64,000 bases of DNA from NCBI GenBank assembly GCA_013399895.1, contig VXBA01005714.1:117186-181185 (forward strand). Direction: 5' to 3'. Under the pieces are notes generated by a model. It did not search any database. It saw nothing but the letters and a program-made list of their open reading frames with translations, and was not told where the DNA came from. The DNA is from Serilophus lunatus (Eukaryota > Chordata > Aves > Passeriformes > Eurylaimidae). Within the stretch, counting starts at the first letter, position 1. Every line of letters starts with the position of its first letter. The position numbers were made by a program, and so were the translations under genes. Shown one piece after another: positions 13,631-24,081 of this stretch.

Positions 13631-13820
13631 AGTTTTAATTCCTTTGCTTGTTCTTATAAAGCACTTTTTTCCCTGTCTGGATGGATGAGGCAGAGAAGAC
13701 AAACTCATCCTGTGTTTTCAGGATTCCAGCTGAGTTTGGGTTCCCAAGGGTTGTGGTTTGGAGGGATTAGCTCAGGGCAGGCTGGGAATGGGATGCATTT
13801 TGCCAGGGAAAAGGCAAATG
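13631..13820 (+). repeat. Duplicated intronic block, copy A
   Basis: It shares TTTGCTTG, TTCTTATAAAGCACTTTT, GAGGCAGAGAAGACAAACTC, AGGATTCCAGCTGAGTTTGG, GGATTAGCTCAGGGCAGGCT and TTTGCCAGGGAAAAGG, in the same order, with 20000-20362. Here the GGAT tract is only GGATGGAT. Confidence 0.9.
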
Positions 13821-14181
13821 GTGATGTGTTCCCAGGGGAATTGCAGCCCTGGAGCAGCTTCATCTTTGCACTGACCTTCCTCCAAAGGGGACACTGACAT
13901 TTGTCACCTGCACTGTCCCCTGTGGGTGGCAGCTCCTGCTCCTCAGCCCTGAGGCCATGGGGAAGGTCGTTCCCCTTCTCATCCCACTGCTGTAAACGGG
14001 AAAAACCAGGAATCCAAACACCAAAACAACCCCCAGAAGTGCTGCCCCATCTCTCCGTGCTGTGTGAGCCCAGCTCAGCCAGGGCAGCCCCAGCCCCACA
14101 TCTCCCAGTCCTCTCCCTGCTCCCCATCCCCGTGTTCCCAGTATCCCAGGAGATACTGGGAGCTCAGCCTGGGGTTCCCCC

Positions 14182-14200
14182 CAGCAGCAGCAGCAGCAGC
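14182..14200 (+). repeat. Short CAG tract
   Basis: Six CAG-type triplets in intron sequence. Not in an exon. Confidence 0.8.
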
Positions 14201-14724
14201 TCGGGAAGCTGAGCTGCATCTCCAGGTTGCCATGACACTGAGCCACCCCCAGGATGTGGCTGTGGATCCCTGCCCTCCGTGACCCCTTTCCCAAGGATTT
14301 GGTGTCTCACCCACACACTCGTCTCCCCCAAGCAATTACCTGCTCTGATTGCTCCCCCTCTCCTGTCACTGCTGGCAGAGGTGCTGGTGTCTATTTTAAT
14401 CAAGTGAGTCAGGCAGGCAGAGGGGACCAGGCAAAACACTCTTTGTGTCCCTGTCTCCCAGCTGGAGGAATGATGGCTGGGAATTCAGGGGGTGTTTGGG
14501 TGGGTTGAAGGGATCCGGTGGCTGAAGGGCTTGGGATGTGTTTGGGGATTGTTTGGATTTGTTTTGGGTGAAGGGGTCTGGCCCTGGGGTCTGTGTGTAT
14601 GTGTGAATCAGGAATAACACCTTGGAATTGTTGAGGGGGTTGATCCAGATATGTGGAAGTGAAGTGGGGGGAACAGAGGATTTCCTGGCCTGAGCTCAGC
14701 ACTCAAGGGCTTCAGAGCAGTCAT

Positions 14725-15130
14725 AAAATCATGGAATTAATAAGGTTGGAAAAGGAAGGGGCTGCAAGGAGGCTGGAGAGGGACTTTTCATCAGGAATTG
14801 TAGTGCCAGGACAAGGGGGAATGGGTTCAGACTGAGAGAGGGGAAATTTAGACTGGATGTCAGGAAGAAATCCTTCCCTGGGAGGGTGGGCAGGCCCTGG
14901 CACAGGGTGCCCCCATCCCTGGGAGTGTCCAAGGCCAGGTTGGAGCCCCCTGGGACAGTGGGAGCTGTCCCTGCCTATGGCAGTGGAGTGGAATTGGATG
15001 GGCTTTAAGGTCCCTCCCAACCCAAACCATCCTGGGATTCTGGGATTCTAAAAGCCCTCTGGGATCGACTCCAACCATCCCCCAGCACTTCCAGGTCCAA
15101 CACCAAACCAAACCCCCACAAATCCCAGTT
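14725..15130 (-). mobile_element. Older CR1 copy split by a younger CR1
   Basis: The two arms, 14725-14754 and about 15051-15130, read together on + as the start of a minus-strand CR1 like that at 12133-12237. AAAAG occurs once at that point in the uninterrupted copy but flanks the insert on both sides here. Confidence 0.7.
14755..15049 (+). mobile_element. Young CR1 3' fragment nested in an older CR1
   Basis: A plus-oriented, 5'-truncated CR1 of about 295 bp ending in ATTCTGGGATTCTA. It carries the GGAAGAAATCCTTCCCTGGG block and GGCCAGGTTGGAGCCCCCTG. The outer borders show the 5-base direct repeat AAAAG, consistent with a target-site duplication. Confidence 0.85.
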
Positions 15131-16109
15131 CCTCTGGCACAGTCCAGCCATGGCCTGCCAGCTGCACAGCTTGAACCTCATGAGATGATGTTCTTCCATC
15201 AAACCTTGGGAATTCTAATTCCAAGGGCAGCTCTGCTCCAGTCCAGACCATTCCTGTCACATGAATCTATCCAGCCTTGTTTGTTCCCAGGGTGTCTCCC
15301 AGGAGTTCAGGCCTTAAGGACACAGGAAATCCATTTGCTCTTGGCACTCTGGGCATTAACGGGCACTAATTCCATGGAGAGGATATTTCCCAGGTGCTGA
15401 CATGGGAAGGTTTTCCAGTGGGTTTGGGCACAGCACTGGTTTGCTTTCCTTGATTTCCCTGCTGAATTTGGGAGGTATAAGATCTGCCAGGACAGGGAAG
15501 AGCAAGGGAGGGATCAGGTTTTCCAGATCCTGGTTTTACATTTAAAAAGCCCCAGGAACACGGGGATTAGTGTTGGATCCACTGAGCAGCTCTGGGAAGC
15601 AGCCTGTGCCCCCCTCGAGGAGCTTTATTCCTGTATCATCCTTTGGGTTGGAAGTTTAATCCCCAGGAGCTGCTCTGCCTGTCTTGGAAGAGCCTCACAA
15701 AGCTGTGACAAGAGGCAGGGCACAGAACTGTCTGCAAGGGACACGTGACAAGGACAAGGAGTTAATGCTTCCAAATTCCTTCTGCTCCCAAAGATTGGCT
15801 GAGCAAGAGCAATGGTTTAAGGTGCACAATAAGATGGAATTTCCTCCTTTTAGTGGCAGGAATGATCTATGAAGGAGCTTTGATCTCTGCATTCAGAAAT
15901 ACTGAGGTTTGGCAGCCAAGGGGGTTGTTTGAGGACCTCTGGCCACTCGTGGTGGTGGCACAGCAGTGACTTGTCCCTGGAAGGACAAATCCCAACTTCT
16001 CAGTGAGGTCAGAGCAGATTCCTTCAGTGCAGATCCTGTTCCAGCTGCCCAGAGTGCACAACCTTCATCTTGGAGAAAGGAAGGATCCAGGGAAACCTTA
16101 GAGCCCCTT

Positions 16110-16324
16110 CCAGAGCCTGAAGGGCTCCAAGAGCTGGAGAGGGACTTGGGACAAGGGATGGAGGGACAGGACACAGGGAGTGGCTTCCCACTGCCAGAGG
16201 GCAGGAGAGATGGGATACTGGGGAGGAATTCTTCCCTGGGAGGGTCCAGAGGTTGCCCAGAGAAGCTGTGGCTGCCCCATCCCTGGAAGTGTCCAAGGCC
16301 AGGTTGGACAGAGCTTGGAGCAAC
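16110..16324 (+). mobile_element. CR1 fragment lacking its 3' end
   Basis: It runs from GAGCTGGAGAGGGACTTGGG through GGAGGAATTCTTCCCTGGG to GTTGGACAGAGCTTGGAGCA and then stops before the tail, directly followed by an inverted copy. Loss of the 3' end is unusual for CR1 and implies rearrangement. Confidence 0.82.
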
Positions 16325-16337
16325 TGGTTCTTAGAGC

Positions 16338-16452
16338 CTTGGAATGGTTTGGGTTGGAAGAGACCTTAAAACTCACCCAGTTCCATGGGCAGGGACACTT
16401 TCCACTATCCCAGGTTGCTCCAACCTGGCCTTGGACACTTCCAGGGATAATT
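16338..16452 (-). mobile_element. CR1 3' fragment, inverted partner of the preceding copy
   Basis: On + it begins TTGGAATGGTTTGGGTTGG and ends CTTGGACACTTCCAGGGAT. With the copy at 16110-16324 it forms an inverted repeat with a short spacer. Confidence 0.85.
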
Positions 16453-17396
16453 TCTGTGCAAGTTAAAGGGAATTATTCCCTTTTTGGAGGAGAAAGGCAC
16501 ATCCTGCCCAGACCAGCAGAACTCAAGATCCATTTAGGATTTGGTACCGAGCTGGATTCCCATTATGGTTCATTTATAACAAACCAGTGGGATGGAATTA
16601 TTCCAGTAACTCAGGCTAATTCTTCCTTAAACAAGAATTCTCTGCAAGCAGCTCCATCTCTAAAGTCATGCTCCAACTTGGAGCCTTTTGAGTTGGGATA
16701 TTGCTCTTGGTCTGTGTTTGTGGTGCTCCTGGGGAGGGAAATATTGGAGTGCAGCTGCCTCATTTTGTTTTACAATTCCTAAGCAAACGAACCCAAATGA
16801 TCCAGTGCAGTGTGGGCACTAAAAATAGTTTTAATCAATCAACTTTTTAAAAATAAGAATGCTCCTTAAAATTATGCCAGCACCAGCCAGCCCTTCCTCT
16901 TGGGAATTTATTCTGACTCATTTTTCTTCCAGTTCTGTTCTTTCTTCTTTTTTTTTTCTCTTGATTTTTTTTCTTGCTCCTGTTTACTAAATATCATTAA
17001 GTTTGGACTGCTCTCCTTTCATAGAGGATGAGGTGGATATTGCAGGTTTTAAAGCTGGTTTTGTGACTGGTGGAATTGCTGCAACTTGATGGGATTTGGG
17101 CAGTGCACCTAAATCCTGGTAAAACAGGGACTTGGCACATTCAATTCAATATTCCTACACTGGAGCAGCTTCCCATGGGTGTCCAAACCTTTCAGGTGAC
17201 CCTGGTCAGACAGAGGATGTGGCACAGATGTGGTGGCAGTGCCATGTGGCTCAGAGTTCCAAGCAGCCTGATTTGTAAAGACAAAATCAGGCTGTGATTT
17301 TCCAAAGGAGGAATTCCACACCCAATCCTGCTCTCCCTGCTGAGCAGAACATCCCCAGGGTGCTCTGAAAATCCCAGTCTCTCAGATGGGTGTATA

Positions 17397-17441
17397 GAAA
17401 TATATAAATATATATCTATATATGTGTGTGTGTATATATTT
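17397..17441 (+). repeat. AT/GT dinucleotide tract
   Basis: Alternating TA with a central (TG)n segment, TATATATGTGTGTGTGTATA. A simple intronic microsatellite. Confidence 0.85.
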
Positions 17442-18269
17442 AGTGCATTAGTCACATCTTAAACTACAAAAACTGAAACTTCAGTTGGCTGCTCCTTGTG
17501 TAAACATATGTTCTCCTTGGAAATCTAACTTGGCTTTTATAGCTTTGGGTTCTTCCCCAGCATCGTGTTCAGTACGTTCAGATACAGCAGAAATAACAGA
17601 TATAATGAATATAATGATACTGCCCAAGCCCAGCCCTTAAAATAATGGGTTAAGGCTCCAAAAATCCCCTGACTGCCTTCAAAATAATAAGATTATGAGA
17701 AAATAATAATCACTGTGATCTTGTCTTGCTGTGGTTGCCAGGCTTGTGTTTCCTGCCTTTCTCCAACCTGGAAATCAGGGTTGGGGGATTTTTAAATGAG
17801 GCTGAGGCCAATTCCTGGGAAGGAGCTGGGAATTGAAGCAGTGTATCCCCTGGGATGAAAGCAGTGGAGTCTGTGGCACAGTGGGAACACAGTCCCAGCA
17901 TTTTTTGTTGGGTTTATTGCAGAAATATCTGGGCAGTTTGAGTGAGGGATGGCTCTGACACTGGGGAGGAGCAGTGGCTGAGCTGCCTGGGGAAGGGGCT
18001 CTCACCTGCACCCTCTGGATGTTTCTGGGCTTTATTTGGAGTGGGAATGAGCCACAGAGCAGGGTTGAAGCTTGGCAGTCTGGTCTGGCTTGGTCTGTGC
18101 TGAGGCCACTTAAAAAGAGATACTGAGAAGAGACCTTTCTAACCAGACAAGCAGTTTATTTGTTTTTCTTTTATCTATGTAAGAGAATTTTTAAATTTTA
18201 AATAATGATTTTAACCTGCAGACCAAGAAATCCCCTTTCTAGCACTGCACAGATGTGGAAGGATTTTAC

Positions 18270-18436
18270 AGGGAGGGTGAGGGGACACTGGTTGCCCAGA
18301 GAAGCTGTGGCTGCCCCATCCCTGGAAGTGTCCAAGGCCAGGTTGGAGCAGCCTGGGACAGTGGTGGGTGTCCCTGCCCAGGGCAGGGGGTGGGACTGGA
18401 TGACCTTTACAGGCTCCTTCCAACCCAAACCATTTC
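18270..18436 (+). mobile_element. CR1 LINE 3' fragment
   Basis: Plus-oriented tail with TTGCCCAGAGAAGCTGTGGC, GTGTCCAAGGCCAGGTTGG and CTCCTTCCAACCCAAACCAT. The terminal octamers are mostly lost. Confidence 0.87.
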
Positions 18437-19095
18437 CTGATGTGGAAGTCTTCCAGGAACAGGAGCTCTCCCCGTTGTTTTGATGCCTAAAGTGAGTGAA
18501 ACTGCTCCAACAGACCCCTGAATTCCCAGCTGTCTTTTTTAAACCAAGGTTTAGCCAAGCTAAACTGGCCCAGCAGAGAAAAGCAGGTCTTAACCTCAAG
18601 CCACTGGTCTTTGCCAGGAGGGGATTCCAGTAAAACCTGGTGTAAAGCTGAGCAAGACCATCAGCATCATTCCTTGCACCAACCACATTTTGGGGCACAG
18701 CCTGGTTTCTGTGCTGCCACTTTTAAACTCAGGATTAAATTTTAGTCTAAGCCTCTGCTGAGCAGGAGCAGCCCCTCAGGCAGGCTGGGCTTTGCTGCTC
18801 CTCAGCTCCTTCCCAAAGGGCATCTGGGGAATTTGAGCCCAGTTATGCCTGAGATGTGCTTTCCCTGGAATTTGTGCCAGAGGGAGAAATACCCAGCCCA
18901 GCCTTTGCAATTCCCTCTGCTTCCAGCTGTTTGTCTGGATCTTCCCGGTGCATCTTTTCCCTTTCAAAGCCAGTTGGGAAGTTGGCTGCTGTTAAACTGG
19001 GTGGTGCTTCCGTGGCCTCCAGAGCAGCAGTTTCCATGGAAACTCCCAAGTTCCCATTTTTGCAGAGTCACAGTTTTAGTGGATCCGCTGCCGGA

Positions 19096-19146
19096 GGAGC
19101 AGGAGGATCCCGGGAAGACCCCAGGAGGATCCCAGGAGGATCCCAG
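19096..19146 (+). repeat. Short GGAGGATCC minisatellite
   Basis: Three to four imperfect units of about 10 bases around AGGAGGATCCC, GC-rich, in the upstream intron. Confidence 0.7.
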
Positions 19147-19863
19147 TGCCAGGGTCACTGGGGGGTGTGGCTGAGTTTGGTGGGACCATCCCTCACCCTC
19201 CTTCACCTCCTGGTTGAAAACCAGCTGGAGAAGGTGTGTGGGAACATCCACAGGAGAATTCCATCTCCAGCCACATCCTTGCTCCTTGTCCTGGTGTCCT
19301 TGGACCTTTTTCACCTTTTCCTCTCTTTTCCTCTTCTGGGTGTTTTCCCAGCATATCAATACAGGACTTTTCTTCCTTGGTGGACATTCCAAAGAGGCCC
19401 AGGCTCCATGGGAAGGATGCTGGAAGAGGTGCTCTAGAATCCCACCCTGCCAAGCAGCCTCACCTCCCTCTGCCCAGGGGTTGTTTTGGGGCTGGATGGC
19501 TTTGGGAAGCTCTGGAAAAGCAGCCAGCCAGGGGTTCAGTCACAGCTTTTGGGGCTCCTCCAGAGCCAGGGGTAAGGAAGGGGCAGTGAACTGCAATTCC
19601 CTGAAATGTCTGGCAGGAGGGAGGATTAGTCCCATTAGGGCCCAGCGCTAATCCCCTTTCCAATTAGGGATTTCACTGTCATTAATCTGATGGGAAAATA
19701 AATAGGGCAGGAGCTTAGTGCCTTCGAGGGAGGTGCAGGAGGAAAAGGTGGGTTGGAGCAGGGCAGGATATCTCAGCTCACCCCCCTGCAGTGCATCCCT
19801 TGGGAATGGTTTGGGGATGAGGGAATACAGGAGCATCCCTGGGAAACTGAGCCCTGAGCAGAG

Positions 19864-19935
19864 ACTTCCTATTCCCTCCTCCAGCCTGTTCTGCTGCCAA
19901 AGTAAAACCCTTCCCTACAGTGGGTTTTCCTCCAG
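19864..19935 (+). repeat. Local direct repeat, first copy
   Basis: Shares ACTTCCT, TCCAGCCTGTTCT, CCAAAGTAAAAC and CTTCCCTACAGTGGGTTTTC with 20374-20446, about 510 bases downstream in the same orientation. A weaker duplication (CCCTGG...AGCCCTGAG) links 19831-19860 with 19979-20001, so the region has been duplicated more than once. Confidence 0.85.
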
Positions 19936-19999
19936 TACATCCCCTCAGGAAGGGTTGGGGGTGAGGGAGGATGGAACAACCCTGGAAAAGTGAGCCCTG

Positions 20000-20362
20000 A
20001 GTTTAAATTTCTTTGCTTGTTTGTTCTTATAAAGCACTTTTCTCCCTGGATGGATGGATGGATGGATGGATGGATGGATGGATGGATGGATGGATGGATG
20101 GAGGGATGGATGGATGGATGGATGGAGGGATGGATGGATGGAGGGATGGATGGATGGATGGATGGATGGATGGATGGATGGATGGATGGATGGATGGATG
20201 GATGGATGGATGAGGCAGAGAAGACAAACTCATCCTCTTTGTATTGTCAGGATTCCAGCTGAGTTTGGTTTCTCAAGAGCTGTGGTTTGGAGGCAGGGAG
20301 CTGGTGAAGGGATTAGCTCAGGGCAGGCTGGGAATGGGGGACACTTTGCCAGGGAAAAGGGA
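20000..20362 (+). repeat. Duplicated intronic block, copy B with expanded GGAT
   Basis: Collinear with 13631-13820 but carrying 41 tetramer units in place of two, and an extra segment of about 16 bases (GCAGGGAGCTGGTGAA at about 20292) before GGGATTAGCTCAGG. Confidence 0.9.
20048..20211 (+). repeat. (GGAT)41 microsatellite
   Basis: Forty-one 4-base units. All are GGAT except three GGAG units at 20100, 20124 and 20140. Both strands give open frames of repeating tetramer peptides that are not genes. The tract sits inside a locally duplicated block whose other copy has only two such units. Confidence 0.97.
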
Positions 20363-20373
20363 GTCCAAGCAGG

Positions 20374-20446
20374 AACTTCCTCTTCCTTTCTCCAGCCTGT
20401 TCTCCAGCCAAAGTAAAACTCTTCCCTACAGTGGGTTTTCTTCCAC
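20374..20446 (+). repeat. Local direct repeat, second copy
   Basis: Partner of 19864-19935 with a few substitutions. Together they bracket the GGAT tract. Confidence 0.85.
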
Positions 20447-22329
20447 CTTTTCAGCCTTTTCTTCAAAGGCAGCACAAGTTTTCTTTGTCCCTTTTCCCTC
20501 CCGTGGCTGTGCCTGTCCTTGCTGATGGTTCTGGCAGCCTCTAAACATCAGTGCCCACAAAGCTGTGGCAGAGCCTTTCTCTTTTTCTCTTGGAAAATCC
20601 AACTTTTCTGCCACCCTGAAAGACCTCAAACCCAGCTTTGGTGTTACATGGACAGGGCTGGTTCTGCCAGTCTTTAAGGAATCAGGGCACTGATTCCAGC
20701 TCCAGTGACAATTCTCCTTATGCAGGTGGCTATTTAACCAGAAAAAGCACAATTAGATCATTCAGAAGAAAGGAAAAAAAGAAGTTTTTTGGAGCTCTGA
20801 TGTGCAGAGCACCTGAACAAAGGCTTGGGGGAGCTCAACAGAGTCTTTTAACAGTTCAAAATCCTCATGCTCTTATTTTTTTTTACTTTAAGGGGGAAAA
20901 AAATCCATATATGCAAGTATAATAAGTGAAATGAATGCAACTGCAGATGCCCTGGGAGTGGCACAGGAGCCCTGTTCACAGGGAATATCACATGGATCCC
21001 ATCAGATAAATCAAATATTGTGAGTAGGATATGGCCATGGTGGAGGTTTTTGGGTCTGATTTGGGTTGTTTCCTCTGTGGGGCAGGATTTTCATTCTGCT
21101 TCTAGTCAGGCAAGAGGGATCCAAACAGCCCTTGAAGTTGTCAAAAATCAGTAGGAAGTCATTGAAAGAAGGGAGAAATTAAACCAATGTTGGTATTTCA
21201 GTGGTGCACAAATCCTTGGGGCTGTGGCAGGAGCTTCTCCAGCTCCTCCTTTTCACTGACCCAGGGTTTTATTTCATTTCTTTATCTGACTTCAGGCATT
21301 TTAGACAAGTGGGTTTCCAAGTCTGACCTGTTGGGTTCCCAGCAAGGTGTTCCCAGCTCTGACTTTTCCAATTAAAGTGCTCTCTAAAACAAGAACTGGG
21401 TTGGGATCAGGTTTTGGGGAAGCTGCAGGACCTGGCCCTGCTGATTCCTCTTTTTTCTTCTCATCTGAGTAAATGCCAGTGGGTGCAAAAGTAGTTTGAG
21501 TCTGGAGCCCTACACTTGCTTGATCTTGTGCTGCACTGATAAAACACCAGATAAAATCCTTCTAAAAGCATCAGGGATAAATCTGGTGGGGTTTTTGTTC
21601 AGGTTCCCAAAGCAGAATTGCTGTTACCAGAAATAAGACAATGTCTATGTGCTTCTCTCTCACACATGTGTGTGTTTTTGGGAGCAAAAAGGTTTATTCA
21701 CACTCAGATGTTTCCAATTATTTCCTTAAGAACAGTTCCCTCATTCATGTTCAATTTGTGAAACTCCTGTTCAGTCCCCCAAATCTTTTTTTTATGGTTT
21801 TTATTAGTCTCACCAGCAGCAGGAACCAGCAGCTCCAGGATTATTTTGCAAATCCCCACTTATTACTTGGACACTATTATGGGTTCTGTCAGGAATATGG
21901 AGTTTTTTGGTGGCTGGAGGCATCCAGTGAGTTTTTCCCTTCCTTTCCATGCACTCTGGGTCCTGGTTTACATCCCATATCCCATCCTTGGCCCTATCAA
22001 CCTGGGGCAGCAGCTTGGCTCTGTTTTACCTTCATCCTTGGTCCTGATCTCCAGGTGGAATCTGTAACTCCTTGAGGCATCAGGACCAGGTTGGAATGAG
22101 ACCATCTGCATTCAGCAGCCATTCCCATGACTCCAGATGGAAACAAGGGGAGTGGACTCACTGGTTGGAGCGAGGAACTGGGCACAAACTGGGTTCTGGT
22201 GTGATGGTGCCTTTGTTTGCCCTCTTTAGCTTGATGGTGAAAGCTGGAGGCCATGGGGGTGATCCAGTGCTAAAACTGGGAGATCTGGAGGTGGAAGTTG
22301 TCTGGGAGGAGGGTTATGGATTGGAGGAC

Positions 22330-22548
22330 ACAGAATCATTAAGGTTGGAAAAGACCTTCAGGGTCATCAAGTCCAAGCTGTGACTGAACACCAACACATC
22401 CTTACTGCCACATCCTGTCCTTCCTTGGACACCTCCAGGGATGTGGACTCCAAACCTCCCTGGGCAGCCTCTTTCCATGAAAAAATTCCTCTTGATGTCC
22501 AATCTGAACCTCTCCTGGCTCCACCCTCCTGTCAGGGAGTTGGAGAGA
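22330..22548 (-). mobile_element. CR1 LINE 3' fragment upstream of the IS1 exon
   Basis: On + it opens with ACAGAATCATTAAGGTTGG and AAGACCTTCAGGGTCATCAA, runs through CTTGGACACCTCCAGGGATG and ends near GTCAGGGAGTTGGAGAG. It abuts a plus-strand copy with almost no spacer. Confidence 0.85.
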
Positions 22549-22781
22549 CATGATTTTAAGCTGCATCAAGGGAAGTTTAAGTGGGACATCAGGAAGAATT
22601 TCTTCACTGAAAGGGTGATTTGACATTGGAATGGGCTACCCAGGGAAAAGGTGGAGTCCCTATCCCTAGAGATGTTTAAGGAATGACTGGACATGGCATT
22701 GAGTGCCGTGATCTGGCGGACAAAGTGATGGGTCACAGGTTGGACTCCATGATCTGGGAGGACTTTTGTGGGACTCTGGGA
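22549..22781 (+). mobile_element. CR1 LINE 3' fragment 80 bases upstream of the IS1 exon
   Basis: It begins ATGATTTTAAGCTGCATCAA, contains GACATCAGGAAGAATTTCTT and GGTTGGACTCCATGATCTGG, and fades before the acceptor. The pyrimidine tract of the exon lies outside the element. Confidence 0.85.
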
Positions 22782-22861
22782 GGGGTTTTGGGGTGTGAAC
22801 AGCTCTGTGCCTCAGGCTCCCCGTTCCCCAAGCCTGTGCTGTCCTTAACCCCTGCTCCCAG

Positions 22862-22973
22862 GTGGTTTGAACACGTCAGCATGTTGGTGATCCTGCTCAA
22901 CTGTGTCACCCTGGGCATGTTCCAGCCCTGCGAGGACGTGGAGTGTCAGTCGGAGCGCTGCACCATCCTGGAG
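22862..22973 (+). CDS. CACNA1H: CACNA1H coding exon: IS1 segment (probable exon 3)
   Basis: The exon supplies the last base of an upstream codon (CC|G, probably Pro) and then 37 codons beginning WFEHVSMLVILLNCVTLGMF and ending ERCTILE. The hydrophobic stretch is transmembrane segment S1 of repeat I. The following CEDVECQSERC is the acidic, cysteine-containing extracellular S1-S2 loop. The acceptor is a pyrimidine-rich run ending AG at 22860-22861, and the donor is GAG|gtgagg. Length (112 nt) and phase (2 in, 0 out) suit the T-type family. The wording EHVSML and VEC.SERC.ILE is closer to Cav3.2 than to Cav3.1 or Cav3.3 as I recall them. The exon lies only about 80 bases downstream of a CR1 copy, and another copy sits about 290 bases beyond its donor. 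Confidence 0.95.
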
Positions 22974-23259
22974 GTGAGGATCCCCCACTGCCCTGGGGTG
23001 GCTGGGGAGCAGGGGGTGGGCCCACATCGTGTCCCCTTTCCCCAGGATCCAGCCAGGCAAGCCTTTCCCATGGGGATGGTTTCTCCAATAAGCCACACTT
23101 GTCATGCAAAGCCTCTGAGGAGCCAGGCCTTAGGTAAGACCCAGAGGGGGATTTGGAGCTGTCCCAGCAGGATCCTTTCTCTCCACTCTTAATAAGGGCA
23201 GGGGGCTCAAAGGTGGGCAAGCAGCTCCCACTGGAGTCACTGAACACTATTCAGTTACA

Positions 23260-23418
23260 GAAGTTGTGGACTCCCCAGCCCTGGAAGTGTCCAAGGCCAG
23301 GTTGGACAGGGCTTGGAGCAACCTGGGACAGAGGGAGGTGTCCCTGCCCGTGGCAGTGGGTGGAAAATGGATGAGCTTTAAGATCTCTTCCAACCCAAAC
23401 CATTCTGGAACTCTATGT
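23260..23418 (+). mobile_element. CR1 LINE 3' fragment downstream of the IS1 exon
   Basis: Plus-oriented tail with GAAGTGTCCAAGGCCAGGTT, GAGGTGTCCCTGCCCGTGG and TTCCAACCCAAACCATTCTG, ending in a diverged octamer. Confidence 0.88.
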
Positions 23419-23960
23419 CCAATGCCACCAAGAGTCTCCCACTCCCTTCCATCCCTTGGATTTGTCCAGCCTGCTCTGTGCAGTGCAGCACCAGTGACTT
23501 TGCCATTCTATTCCCTTCTTCCTGAACAAAAAACCTTGGGATGAGCCCGTGCCCGCTCTCCTCCACAGCAGAGCCCACCAGCTGAAGTGCCAGGAGAAGT
23601 GACCTTTGGGAAATGCAGCCCAGCCCCTCGCTGGCCATCCTGAGCCCCACACTTGTCCCTCATCCCTCGCTCCATCCTGGCATCCCCTGGCTGCCACACG
23701 CCCACGGGATTCGCTTTGGAAGCACCTCCCGGCAGCATCTGGGGTGTGGGCTGCACCTTGGCACTGGGCTTCCTGCAGCAACTCACTCCTCAGGCTGGGA
23801 ACCAGCTTCCCATGTTCCCCAAGCATGGCATCAACCCAGGCAGGGATTACCAACCTGTGCTGGTGGAATGAGCTCACACCCCACACGAAGCTGCTGCCCT
23901 ATTTCCATGTCCCCTTGGATCCCTTGGAGCCATGCAGGAAGGCCAGTGGGATCCTTCATC

Positions 23961-24081
23961 AAATCTCAGAATGGTTTGGGTTGGAAGGGACCTTAAAGTT
24001 CATCCAATCCCACTCCCTGCCATGGGCAGAGACACCTCCCACTATCCCAGGTTGCCCCAACCTGGCCTTGGAAAATTCCTG
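23961..24081 (-). mobile_element. CR1 LINE 3' fragment, short
   Basis: On + it starts AATCTCAGAATGGTTTGGG and GGAAGGGACCTTAAAGTTCA and ends after CCAACCTGGCCTTGGA. It is inverted relative to the copy at 23260-23418. Confidence 0.86.

Larger units (their letters stand above)
1..22861 (+). other. Intron upstream of the IS1 exon (partial)
   Basis: No exon-like reading frame with splice borders and no T-type N-terminal sequence could be recognised here. I looked specifically for the cysteine-containing segment that precedes WFEHVSM and did not find it. Content is ordinary intron DNA with CR1 fragments, microsatellites and a local duplication, listed separately. The stretch is presumably the large intron between the first coding exon and the IS1 exon, but its 5' limit is outside the window, so some upstream non-gene sequence cannot be excluded. 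Confidence 0.7.

Noticed and set aside
20309..20335. tRNA-like A box (GGGATTAGCTCAGGGCAGG)
   Set aside because: No B box, no cloverleaf and no acceptor stem could be found. The same sequence in copy A at 13766 is also isolated.
20027..20416. Open frames with repeated Met-Asp-Gly-Trp or Ser-Ile-His-Pro
   Set aside because: They translate the GGAT microsatellite and have no coding meaning.
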